This document shows, piece by piece, positions 24,693 through 32,261 of a stretch of 64,000 bases of DNA (position 1 is the first letter of the stretch; each line of letters opens with the position of its first letter). The position numbers and the translations under genes were made by a program. The DNA comes from Kangiella profundi. GTDB taxonomy: Bacteria; Pseudomonadota; Gammaproteobacteria; Enterobacterales; Kangiellaceae. Under the pieces are notes generated by a model. It was given only the letters and a program-made list of their open reading frames with translations, did no database searches and was not told the DNA's origin. The stretch covers positions 1,736,001 to 1,800,000 of the forward strand of contig NZ_CP025120.1 in the NCBI RefSeq assembly GCF_002838765.1, given 5' to 3'.

Positions 24693-26056
24693 GCCTGACC
24701 CTCCTGCTGCTCAGCTTGCTGTTTGAGTTTTTTGTTGTACCAGATGTTAACTCCAATAAACGCACTGCCGATAAAGATAAAAACAACGCCTTTAAGAACA
24801 AAAGGAATGTCACTGTCAAAGAAACGGAATAACACAAGGAAGGAAAACCAAAGCAAGCCACCGTTCAATAACATCAGCCGATGTTGTCGAATTCCTTGTG
24901 ACATTAAAACAACAGAAGCGACCAACACATATACGTTTACCAAAACGATGTAAACCAATTCTGATAAACCTAGCTGGAAACCAGCCATGCCCAGCCCTGC
25001 TAAAAGAACGCTGCCTATCAATAACCATTGGTGTATCTGTAGTGACTTAAATTTATGAATCAGAAAACTAACTATTGATACTATGGATATGGCAAAAACT
25101 GACAAAATCAAATAATCATTAAAGCCCCAGTTGGCTTCAGTATCCAAACGACTATAGCGATAAAAGTCTTCCCAAGTTAGTAGCAAACTTATAAAATAAA
25201 AGTCTTCCCAAGTTAGTAGCAAACTTATAAAGAGGATGCCGAGAACACCAGCTGAACAAAGAGGGTTTGCCCAGAATCCATGCTCCTTGAATCCAAACAA
25301 CCACTTGCCCAATGAATAATAAAAGCCGCAAAGTGCCAGTGTTATGTAAATCATCCAGTCATCTAGTGGCGAGTTCCAGGCGACACTGTAAATGATTGAG
25401 ATAGTGGTTCCGATTACAATAAACCAGAGCGCCCAATGGAATAACACCAGTCGCTGTCGTTTATAGAGACTATAAAGATAAGGAACCAGGGTTAAATAAT
25501 AGAGCCAGTAGGGTTCGCGCTCGAGGCCACAAAGCCATAATATCAAGGCACACACCAACATCAGAACACCAGCAGATTCCACCAGATAAAGTGTTGGAAT
25601 GCCGAGCAGAAGCCAGGTGACCAGGAAGCGCTCCAGGTCGCCATATATGTGATAAGTCTGACTAATCAGTGCAATACTGGCTGCCACGGCAAAAAATAAC
25701 AATATGCCGGAGGCTTCCCGTAAACCTGTGAGCTGGGGTTTATATCGGACCGAATACCAGGTCAGTGCCTGAGCCAATAGCAAAGGAAGAATAGATAAAA
25801 CGGTTCGAGTTCCCTTGCCAAAGCTTTCCCAGTTATGGGCAATTAATAAAACTATGCCGCCGCCAATTAAGATTGCTCCCAGAGAAATAAGCAACAAACT
25901 GCTCCAGCTGGAGTAAAAACTTTCAACATAACTGGTTGAATAGCGGCCAAGGATTTGAGATTGCTGCTGTGAATTTATAACCCCCTGCTCTACCCACTCA
26001 TCTGACTCATATTGAAGCCAGTGCTTTTGCTTTTTTGTTAGTTGCTTTGGTTCCAT
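24689..26056 (-). CDS. DUF2157 integral membrane protein with internal 12-residue duplication
   Basis: The 455-residue protein has a cytoplasmic N-terminal region (KQKHWLQYESDEWVEQGVI) and about a dozen membrane segments starting with SLLLISLGAILIGGGIVLL and followed by HNWESFGKGTR, as in DUF2157 proteins. Residues around 276-299 contain FISLLLTWEDFY twice in tandem, created by a perfect 36-base duplication (25160-25231). The duplication keeps the frame but inserts extra sequence in a membrane region. It is translationally coupled to the GDYXXLXY gene. Confidence 0.88.
   Translation of the reverse strand: MEPKQLTKKQKHWLQYESDEWVEQGVINSQQQSQILGRYSTSYVESFYSSWSSLLLISLGAILIGGGIVLLIAHNWESFGKGTRTVLSILPLLLAQALTWYSVRYKPQLTGLREASGILLFFAVAASIALISQTYHIYGDLERFLVTWLLLGIPTLYLVESAGVLMLVCALILWLCGLEREPYWLYYLTLVPYLYSLYKRQRLVLFHWALWFIVIGTTISIIYSVAWNSPLDDWMIYITLALCGFYYSLGKWLFGFKEHGFWANPLCSAGVLGILFISLLLTWEDFYFISLLLTWEDFYRYSRLDTEANWGFNDYLILSVFAISIVSIVSFLIHKFKSLQIHQWLLIGSVLLAGLGMAGFQLGLSELVYIVLVNVYVLVASVVLMSQGIRQHRLMLLNGGLLWFSFLVLFRFFDSDIPFVLKGVVFIFIGSAFIGVNIWYNKKLKQQAEQQEGQA
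25160..25231. repeat. Perfect 36-bp tandem duplication inside DUF2157 gene
   Basis: Two identical adjacent 36-base units (25160-25195 and 25196-25231) lie in the DUF2157 coding sequence. Perfect identity indicates a recent event, and 36 is a multiple of three so the frame is kept. Confidence 0.95.
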
Positions 26057-26170
26057 ATATCCATTCCGTTTATTTATTGCCCATTACTATAGCATTGAGA
26101 TTAACGGATGCCTATTGCCTATTTTTTCTGCTAAAGTATTGTAAGTCTCTGACAAACAAAGGCTTTAACC

Positions 26171-26617
26171 ATGATATTTATCCTTGTTGTAACGGTTATA
26201 TTGATCATGCTGACTGTAGGAGTTCACTATCAGGCCTTATATAGCATCTCAGTATTTCTGGAGCGCATCAAAACAGCTGGCCGCTACAAGGTAATGCTGG
26301 GGGTACTACTGGCGTTGATTGCCCACTTCATAGAAATTTGGATATTTGGTATTACCTATTATCTGCTCGGCAATTACCATGAAAGCCCTGACCGTTTGGT
26401 TAATGTGGATGGGCAAATCGTTAATGACTTTTTTAGCTGTATCTACTTTTCTTTTGCTTCGTATAGTAGTTTAGGCTTTGGTGACATTGTTCCAGAGGGC
26501 CCCATTCGATTTATGGCTGGTATCGAAGCGGTTATAGGACTGGTCTTTATTGCTTGGACGGCATCTCTGCTTTACATTGAGATGCAGAAACATTGGATCA
26601 AACCGCATCCTAAGTGA
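26171..26617 (+). CDS. Small potassium-channel-like membrane protein
   Basis: The 148-residue protein has three or four membrane segments and a pore loop with YSSLGFGDIVPEG (98-110), a GFGD variant of the K+ selectivity filter TxGYGD, between the last two helices. This matches two-TM ion channel (Ion_trans_2) domains with an extra N-terminal helix pair. No cytosolic gating domain is present. It converges with sodB through a shared terminator. Confidence 0.82.
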   Translation: MIFILVVTVILIMLTVGVHYQALYSISVFLERIKTAGRYKVMLGVLLALIAHFIEIWIFGITYYLLGNYHESPDRLVNVDGQIVNDFFSCIYFSFASYSSLGFGDIVPEGPIRFMAGIEAVIGLVFIAWTASLLYIEMQKHWIKPHPK

Positions 26618-26634
26618 GTACTTTGCATAGACAT

Positions 26635-26662
26635 AAAAAAACCGGCAAATGCCGGTTTTTTT
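26635..26662. terminator. Bidirectional terminator between the channel gene and sodB
   Basis: ACCGGCA-AA-TGCCGGT is flanked by A-run on the left and T-run on the right, so it can serve both convergent genes. Confidence 0.9.
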
Positions 26663-26680
26663 ATACGTGTGTTACTGAGA

Positions 26681-27262
26681 TTACGCGAAGTTTTTCGCAG
26701 CAAAGTCCCAGTTAACCAATTCCCAGAAATGCTTTAAGTACTCTGGGCGAGCATTACGGTAATCTACGTAGTAAGCATGCTCCCAAACGTCAACTGTTAA
26801 CAACGGAGTTACACCAGCATTAGTGATTGGCGTACCAGCATTGCTGGTGTTAACGATTTCCAAAGCACCGCTAGAGTTCTTCACTAACCAGGTCCAGCCT
26901 GAACCGAAGTTACCTGCAGCACTTGCTGTGAACTTCTCTTTGAAGTCAGCAAAAGAGCCAAATGCAGAATTGATTGCGTCAGCCAAAGCACCTGATGGTT
27001 CACCACCACCGTTAGGGCTCAAACTGTTCCAGTAGAATGTGTGGTTCCATACCTGTGCAGCATTATTGAAAACACCACCTTCAGAAGTACGGATGATATC
27101 TTCCAATGATTTACCTTCGAAGTCAGTTCCGGCAATCATGTTATTCAGATTAGTCACATAGGCTTGATGGTGCTTGCCATAGTGATAATTGATCGTTTCT
27201 TCTGAAATGTGTGGCGCCAACGCATCACGGTCATATGGTAATGCAGGAAGTTCAATTGCCAT
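26681..27262 (-). CDS. sodB: Superoxide dismutase, Fe type
   Basis: The 193-residue cytosolic enzyme dismutates superoxide. Metal ligands are His27, His74, Asp158 and His162. Gln70 ([13 protein letters not shown]) and FGSGWTWLV point to the iron-specific SodB class rather than Mn-SodA. A GGAGAG ribosome site precedes the ATG. It adds to the oxidative-stress functions clustered earlier in the window. Confidence 0.97.
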   Translation of the reverse strand: MAIELPALPYDRDALAPHISEETINYHYGKHHQAYVTNLNNMIAGTDFEGKSLEDIIRTSEGGVFNNAAQVWNHTFYWNSLSPNGGGEPSGALADAINSAFGSFADFKEKFTASAAGNFGSGWTWLVKNSSGALEIVNTSNAGTPITNAGVTPLLTVDVWEHAYYVDYRNARPEYLKHFWELVNWDFAAKNFA

Positions 27263-27461
27263 GTTTCTCTCCTAGTTTGAAAAATTGGTTACAAAATAAG
27301 TTGTTACGCTCACTGTAAAGGGGATACATTCTAACACGATCAATTCTACGACCCAATAGAGCCAAGCTATCAGGGCCTCAAATTTGCAAGCTGGTTGGCT
27401 TTGACATTCCCTGCCGTTCCCTTATTATCAGTGTTCATTTAACCAATAATAAACTACATCA

Positions 27462-28085
27462 ATGCAAATACTAATTCTTACTTGCGCCTTTCTATGCGGT
27501 TTTCTAATCATGACCATAGAACTACTGGGCGGTAAAATCTTGTCGCCCTACTTTGGTGGCAGTGTTTACGTATGGGGGAGCATCATCACTGTCTTTATGT
27601 TAGCCCTTTCCGTTGGCTATTTATTTGGTGGCAAGTTATCGCTAAACAATCCTAATACACGCAAATATGGCATCATTTTTATGCTCGCGGCGATATCCGT
27701 CGTACCTTTAACTATGGGCCATGAAGCTGTTTCAGAGTGGGTGTTCGATGTTACTGATGACCCTCGCTATGGCTCATTACTGGCTTCGACCATTCTTTTT
27801 CTTATCCCTAGTATTATTTTGGGCATGGTTGCTCCCTATTCAGTTCGCTTATTAGTCAGAACTGCTCATAGCAGTGGACAAACCGCAGGTTTTTTATACT
27901 TCGTTTCTACTCTCGGCAGCGCGGGCGGAACTTTAGCCACGTCTTTTTATCTAGTACTATGGTTTAAGATTGATCATATTTTATACGGTTCTGCATTAAT
28001 ATTATTTACACTCGGCCTGATTGCCTTTTTCTTCCCGCAACCGCCACTGTCCGCAGCCGTTAACTCAAATGAACATATAGAATAG
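27462..28085 (+). CDS. Membrane domain of a split spermidine-synthase-like protein
   Basis: The 207-residue protein has about six membrane segments with GFLIMTIELLGGKILSPYFG, the signature of the membrane half of fused MFS/spermidine synthase-like proteins (usually 500-800 residues in one chain). Here the chain ends after the sixth helix, and the catalytic-like half is the next gene, seven bases downstream. The stop and separate ribosome site (AGGAAG) show a real split rather than a frameshift, because the second protein has its own signal-like N-terminus. Confidence 0.82.
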   Translation: MQILILTCAFLCGFLIMTIELLGGKILSPYFGGSVYVWGSIITVFMLALSVGYLFGGKLSLNNPNTRKYGIIFMLAAISVVPLTMGHEAVSEWVFDVTDDPRYGSLLASTILFLIPSIILGMVAPYSVRLLVRTAHSSGQTAGFLYFVSTLGSAGGTLATSFYLVLWFKIDHILYGSALILFTLGLIAFFFPQPPLSAAVNSNEHIE

Positions 28086-28092
28086 GAAGTTT

Positions 28093-29004
28093 ATGAAATC
28101 ATTTATCGCCAAAACGATTCTGGCCACTCTGACTGCATCCGCTCTTTTTATCGCAGCACCCGAGCAGGCCAATGCCAAGATCATTGAGCAAGAACGCTCT
28201 CTTTATCAGAATGTATATATGGTTGAAGAGTACGGCATGCACTGTATGCGCTTCCGTAAGAAAAATAAGAATGACCTCAGCCAGTCATGCATATTTCTTG
28301 ATGCCCCGGAAATCTTTGTATTTGACTATTACAAGCAGGCGATGGGCGCAACCTTCTTTCTAGACGACCCTAAGGAAATACTAATCATCGGTCTTGGTGG
28401 TGGTGTCTTAGCCAACACCTTTGGCGAAGTTTACCCAGATGCTCACATTACTTCGGTCGAAATTGATCCGGTTGTAGTCAAAATGGCCAAAAAATATTTC
28501 GACTACGATGACTCCAAACCTAATTTTGAGACCCATGTCCGCGATGGTCGTGTGTTTGTAAAGCGCGCTTTGAAAGACGATAAACGGTATGACTTTATCT
28601 TACTGGATGCCTTCAATAGCGACTACATTCCAGAACACATGATGACCAAGGAGTATCTGGAAGAAGTTAAGGCATTGGCCAAAGATGACGGAATCATCAT
28701 GGCGAACACATTCAGCACCAGTGATTTATTTCATCATGAGTCTGCCACGTACGCTGAAGTCTTTGGACCCATGTACCAAATTAACTTCAAAAACAAGAAA
28801 ACTAACCGCGTGATTATTGTTAGTAAGAAACCGTTACCTGAAAAGCGGCAGTTGCTACAAAAAGCTAATAAGTTGAAAGGAGAACTATTAATTTATGGCG
28901 TGGATACATTGGCTTTATTCGATGCGATCAGTGATGAAGTTAATTGGGATACTGAAGCAGAAGTCTTAACCGATCAATATTCACCGGCTAATTTGCTTAA
29001 ATAA
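28093..29004 (+). CDS. Spermidine-synthase-like methyltransferase-fold protein with export signal
   Basis: The 303-residue protein has the aminopropyltransferase/Rossmann fold: IIGLGGGVLANTF (nucleotide-binding glycine loop), SVEIDPVVVKMAKKYF, VRDGRVFVKR and FILLDAFNSDYIP. Unexpectedly it starts with a typical Sec signal (MKSFIAKTILATLTASALFI and APEQANA before the cut), so it should be periplasmic or membrane-tethered, where cytosolic decarboxylated SAM is absent. True spermidine synthesis is therefore doubtful. It is operonic with the membrane half upstream. Confidence 0.82.
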   Translation: MKSFIAKTILATLTASALFIAAPEQANAKIIEQERSLYQNVYMVEEYGMHCMRFRKKNKNDLSQSCIFLDAPEIFVFDYYKQAMGATFFLDDPKEILIIGLGGGVLANTFGEVYPDAHITSVEIDPVVVKMAKKYFDYDDSKPNFETHVRDGRVFVKRALKDDKRYDFILLDAFNSDYIPEHMMTKEYLEEVKALAKDDGIIMANTFSTSDLFHHESATYAEVFGPMYQINFKNKKTNRVIIVSKKPLPEKRQLLQKANKLKGELLIYGVDTLALFDAISDEVNWDTEAEVLTDQYSPANLLK

Positions 29005-29040
29005 TAAGCACAACTTGTCTATATTTTATGCTGTCACCCT

Positions 29041-29069
29041 ACTGGCGGGTGTTTGTCGTCACCGCCAGT
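29041..29069 (+). terminator. Hairpin after the spermidine-synthase-like gene
   Basis: ACTGGCGG pairs with CCGCCAGT around a loop with an inner TG/CA pair. No T-run follows, so termination would be weak. It precedes the XRE gene. Confidence 0.4.
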
Positions 29070-29121
29070 AACCATTTTCTGGATAATCTCCAATCGAGAA
29101 CACAGCACACGGAGCAATTTA

Positions 29122-29547
29122 ATGGTCATCAAAAAACTACGCGAAAATAAACAATGGTCACAGGAACAGTTAGCAACACTTAGTGGCCTCAGTATCCGCA
29201 CAATCCAGCGGATAGAAAGTGGTAATCGCGCAAGTTTGGAATCATTAAAGGCTTTAGCTGCAGTTTTCGAAACTGATACTGAAACATTGCAAAAGGAGAT
29301 TATCGTGATAGACAAGAAAACAGAAGAGTGGAAAGCACAGCCTTGGTGGTTTAGATTAAACATGGTGGGAATTCAGAACCGCAAGAGCTTAATTTTCGCA
29401 GAAAAAATTTGTGTGGCCTTAGGTTTAGGATTTTGGATAGCCGGCTTTTTCTCAAAAGGCTTTTTAATTGGAGCCTCACCATTGTTCTTTTCAGCTTACA
29501 TAGCAGCGTGGACTGTACGTAAAGGCGACAGAGATAAAATCTGGTAA
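29122..29547 (+). CDS. XRE-type HTH regulator fused to a 2TM domain
   Basis: The protein (141 residues) has an N-terminal Cro/CI-like helix-turn-helix (WSQEQLATLSGLSIRTIQRI, about 12-31) and a C-terminal pair of membrane helices (about 90-125), the HTH-2TM architecture found in small membrane-tethered regulators. ATG 29122 has GGAG 8 bases upstream; the longer frame from 29053 covers the hairpin region and is rejected. Target and signal are unknown. Confidence 0.85.
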   Translation: MVIKKLRENKQWSQEQLATLSGLSIRTIQRIESGNRASLESLKALAAVFETDTETLQKEIIVIDKKTEEWKAQPWWFRLNMVGIQNRKSLIFAEKICVALGLGFWIAGFFSKGFLIGASPLFFSAYIAAWTVRKGDRDKIW

Positions 29548-29562
29548 TAGAACTCATGAAAT

Positions 29563-29589
29563 AAAAAAGGCGCCCAAGGCGCCTTTTTT
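29563..29589. terminator. Bidirectional terminator
   Basis: AAAAAAGGCGCC-CAA-GGCGCCTTTTTT is perfectly symmetric and lies between the convergent XRE/2TM and cystathionine lyase genes. Confidence 0.92.
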
Positions 29590-29608
29590 ATTAAACAATC
29601 ATAAGAAG

Positions 29609-30784
29609 TTAAAACTGCAACGCCTGATCAATATCAGCAATCAAGTCTTCAACATCTTCGATACCCACTGACAAACGTACCAGATTCTCAAGAATACCGA
29701 TCTCCTGACGAATTTCATAAGGAACTGACGCGTGGGTCATAATTGCAGGATGGTTCGATAAACTTTCAACCCCACCTAAACTCTCCGCCAAAGTAAATAA
29801 TTTCAGCTTTTCCATAAAGGTACGAGAGTTCTTGGCTGCCTGCTCTTCAGTGTCACCTTTAACCAGCACGGAAATCATGCCACCGAACCCTTTCATCTGC
29901 TTCTTGGCTAGCTCATGCTGAGGGTGTGAAGCAAGGCCAGGATAATAAACCTTGTCAATCTGCGGATGCTTGGCTAAATGCTCAGCGATAATTTGACCGC
30001 TGGCATTATGTTGCTTCATACGAAGGGCCAATGTTTTAACACCACGCAATGCCAGGTAAGAGTCGAAGGGTCCCTGAATCGAACCAACAGAATTGTGTAA
30101 GAAGGCCATCTGCTCACGTAGCTCATCGTTGTCGCCTACTACTGCCATACCGCCAACAATATCCGAGTGCCCGTTGAGATATTTGGTTGCTGAGTGCATC
30201 ACAATGTCGAAGCCATAGTTCAACGGGCGTTGATTGTAAGGCGTAGCAAACGTGTTATCGGCAACCGCAATCAAGTTATGCTTTTTGGCAAAATCGGCAA
30301 CCGCCTGCATGTCGACCACTTTCAACATGGGGTTAGTCGGACTTTCGACCCAGATCATTTTGGTATTGGGCTTAAGCGCCTTTTCCAGATTACTTAAGTT
30401 AGACAGATCAACAAAAGTGAAATCAAGATTTGCAGTGCGCTTACGAACCTTGTCGAACAAACGGAAGGTACCGCCATATAAATCATCCATGGCGATGACA
30501 TGCGAACCCGCGTCCAGTAATTCAAGGATAGTGCTGGTCGCTGCCATGCCCGATGCAAAGGCATAACCTTGCTTGCCGTCTTCCAGATCAGCCACGCAAC
30601 GCTCATAAGCCATACGCGTTGGATTCTGGCTTCGCGAGTACTCATAACCAGTGTGTTCACCTGGGCTTGGCTGAGCATAAGTTGAAGTCGTGAAGATTGG
30701 CGGCATAACCGCGCCAGTAATCGGCTCAGGTGATTGACCTGCGTGAATCACACGGCTACCAAATTTCAATTTCTTATCAGACAT
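29609..30784 (-). CDS. Cystathionine gamma-lyase/synthase family PLP enzyme
   Basis: This is a 391-residue Cys/Met-metabolism PLP enzyme. The Schiff-base lysine is Lys201 in HSATKYLNGHSD, with the YEYSRSQNPTR phosphate-binding segment and a SLGGVESL loop typical of gamma-synthases and gamma-lyases. Because a cystathionine beta-synthase-like gene lies upstream on the same strand, a cystathionine gamma-lyase role (cystathionine to cysteine, 2-oxobutyrate and ammonia) in reverse transsulfuration is favoured. Gamma-synthase or H2S-producing activity cannot be excluded from sequence. Confidence 0.88.
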   Translation of the reverse strand: MSDKKLKFGSRVIHAGQSPEPITGAVMPPIFTTSTYAQPSPGEHTGYEYSRSQNPTRMAYERCVADLEDGKQGYAFASGMAATSTILELLDAGSHVIAMDDLYGGTFRLFDKVRKRTANLDFTFVDLSNLSNLEKALKPNTKMIWVESPTNPMLKVVDMQAVADFAKKHNLIAVADNTFATPYNQRPLNYGFDIVMHSATKYLNGHSDIVGGMAVVGDNDELREQMAFLHNSVGSIQGPFDSYLALRGVKTLALRMKQHNASGQIIAEHLAKHPQIDKVYYPGLASHPQHELAKKQMKGFGGMISVLVKGDTEEQAAKNSRTFMEKLKLFTLAESLGGVESLSNHPAIMTHASVPYEIRQEIGILENLVRLSVGIEDVEDLIADIDQALQF

Positions 30785-30816
30785 AGAATTCTTTACCTTT
30801 AAACCTTAATGATTTT

Positions 30817-31119
30817 CTAAAAGCGAGGACGGTCAGCTTTAGCCTGCTCTTTCTTGTATTGCTTAACAATACGGTAGGCTTTAAAAATTTGTTTGTGGAA
30901 TGGAATCATCAGCAATACACCAATCACCATAATAACCCATGGATAATAGGGCCAGCTGATGGTATTAACTAACAAACCACCACCCTGTTCATTGTTCATA
31001 TAGATCTCATATCCGGCAAACACAACTAGTGCCATGCCGATAATGTCCAGTAACAAAGCAATTGGTGATAATTTGAAAACTTCTGGCTGTGGTACTTTTT
31101 GTTCAGAAGGCTGAGTCAT
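30817..31119 (-). CDS. Small two-TM membrane protein between CBS and cystathionine lyase
   Basis: From ATG 31119 the protein has 100 residues with two membrane segments (about 20-41 and 56-75) and a basic cytosolic tail (FKAYRIVKQYKKEQAK). The ATG overlaps the CBS stop (TAATG), so translation is coupled, and AAGGG is upstream. I do not recognise the family. Its position inside a sulfur-amino-acid operon is notable. Confidence 0.8.
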   Translation of the reverse strand: MTQPSEQKVPQPEVFKLSPIALLLDIIGMALVVFAGYEIYMNNEQGGGLLVNTISWPYYPWVIMVIGVLLMIPFHKQIFKAYRIVKQYKKEQAKADRPRF

Positions 31120-32084
31120 TATAGAAACCCTTTTTCTTTCATCCATTCATCGTTATACATTTTCGATAAATAACGATTACCGGTATCACAAACTAAAGTC
31201 ACTACATTCTTTGGCTCGGTTTGCTCCTGACAATAGCGCAAAGCTGCAGCTAATAAAGTACCGGTTGAAGATCCGCCCATTACCGCTTCTTTACGCATCA
31301 AGTCGCGTGCCGCCATCAGGCCTTCTTTATCACTCACGGTATAAGCTTTATCAAAAAGGCTCATGTCGCAGATATCTGGGATGAAATCTTCGCCAATACC
31401 TTCAACCACCCAGCTACCAGCTTCTTTGATATCGCCAGTTTTCAGGTAATCAGCCAAAATAGAGCCTTCAGGGTCAGCCAATACCATTTGGACATTCGGA
31501 TTCTTTTCCTTCATGTAACGACCGATACCAGTGATAGTGCCACCAGAGCCCACTCCAAGAACCACGGCATCAACTTTGCCATCCAGTTGTTCCCAGATTT
31601 CTGGAGCAGTGGTTTCATAATGCGCCTGGATATTGGCTTCATTAGAGAATTGATTGATGAAGAACCAGCCGTTTTCTTCCGATAGGCGCTTTGCAACATC
31701 CTGATAATATTCTGGATGACCTTTACCGACATCAGAACGGGTACGAATCACTTCCGCGCCAAAAGCACGCAAGTTGTATTCCTTTTCCATGCTCATCTTG
31801 TCAGGCATTACGATTTTTAGGGTATAACCTTTTTGAGATGCGACCAATGCAAGACCCAAACCTGTATTACCGGCAGTCGCTTCAATCAACGTATCGCCCG
31901 GCTTAATGTGCCCTGCCTTCTCGGCTGCTTCAATCATGCTGACCGCAATGCGATCTTTAATTGAAGCCCCGGGATTCTGGGATTCCATCTTGCCGAACAA
32001 GCGACATTTACCCGTATCCAGATTCTGGAACTCTACCATTGGCGTGTGGCCAATCATCTCAAGAATATTGCTGTATACCTTCAT
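31119..32084 (-). CDS. Cystathionine beta-synthase-like PLP enzyme
   Basis: The 321-residue fold-type II PLP protein has Lys43 in NPGASIKDRIA, the ATAGNTGLGLA substrate loop and the GSGGTITGIGRYM phosphate-binding loop. EGIGEDFIPDICD is typical of CBS catalytic cores rather than of CysK/CysM. It has no C-terminal CBS regulatory pair. It likely condenses serine and homocysteine to cystathionine, which the lyase encoded two genes downstream would split. Cysteine synthase activity remains possible. Confidence 0.87.
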   Translation of the reverse strand: MKVYSNILEMIGHTPMVEFQNLDTGKCRLFGKMESQNPGASIKDRIAVSMIEAAEKAGHIKPGDTLIEATAGNTGLGLALVASQKGYTLKIVMPDKMSMEKEYNLRAFGAEVIRTRSDVGKGHPEYYQDVAKRLSEENGWFFINQFSNEANIQAHYETTAPEIWEQLDGKVDAVVLGVGSGGTITGIGRYMKEKNPNVQMVLADPEGSILADYLKTGDIKEAGSWVVEGIGEDFIPDICDMSLFDKAYTVSDKEGLMAARDLMRKEAVMGGSSTGTLLAAALRYCQEQTEPKNVVTLVCDTGNRYLSKMYNDEWMKEKGFL

Positions 32085-32261
32085 AAAACCTTCGCGTTTG
32101 GGTTATAACAACCGGTTATTTGTAGAATGGACGCTACTTTATCATATTGGCGGGATCTTTGAAGCCATTTGATCAGATCCAACCAGTTGCTCCATCAGTG
32201 ACATCCTTATAGCCATAAAGCATACTAACCGGCAATTTTTAACCAATATAAAAGCTATAAA

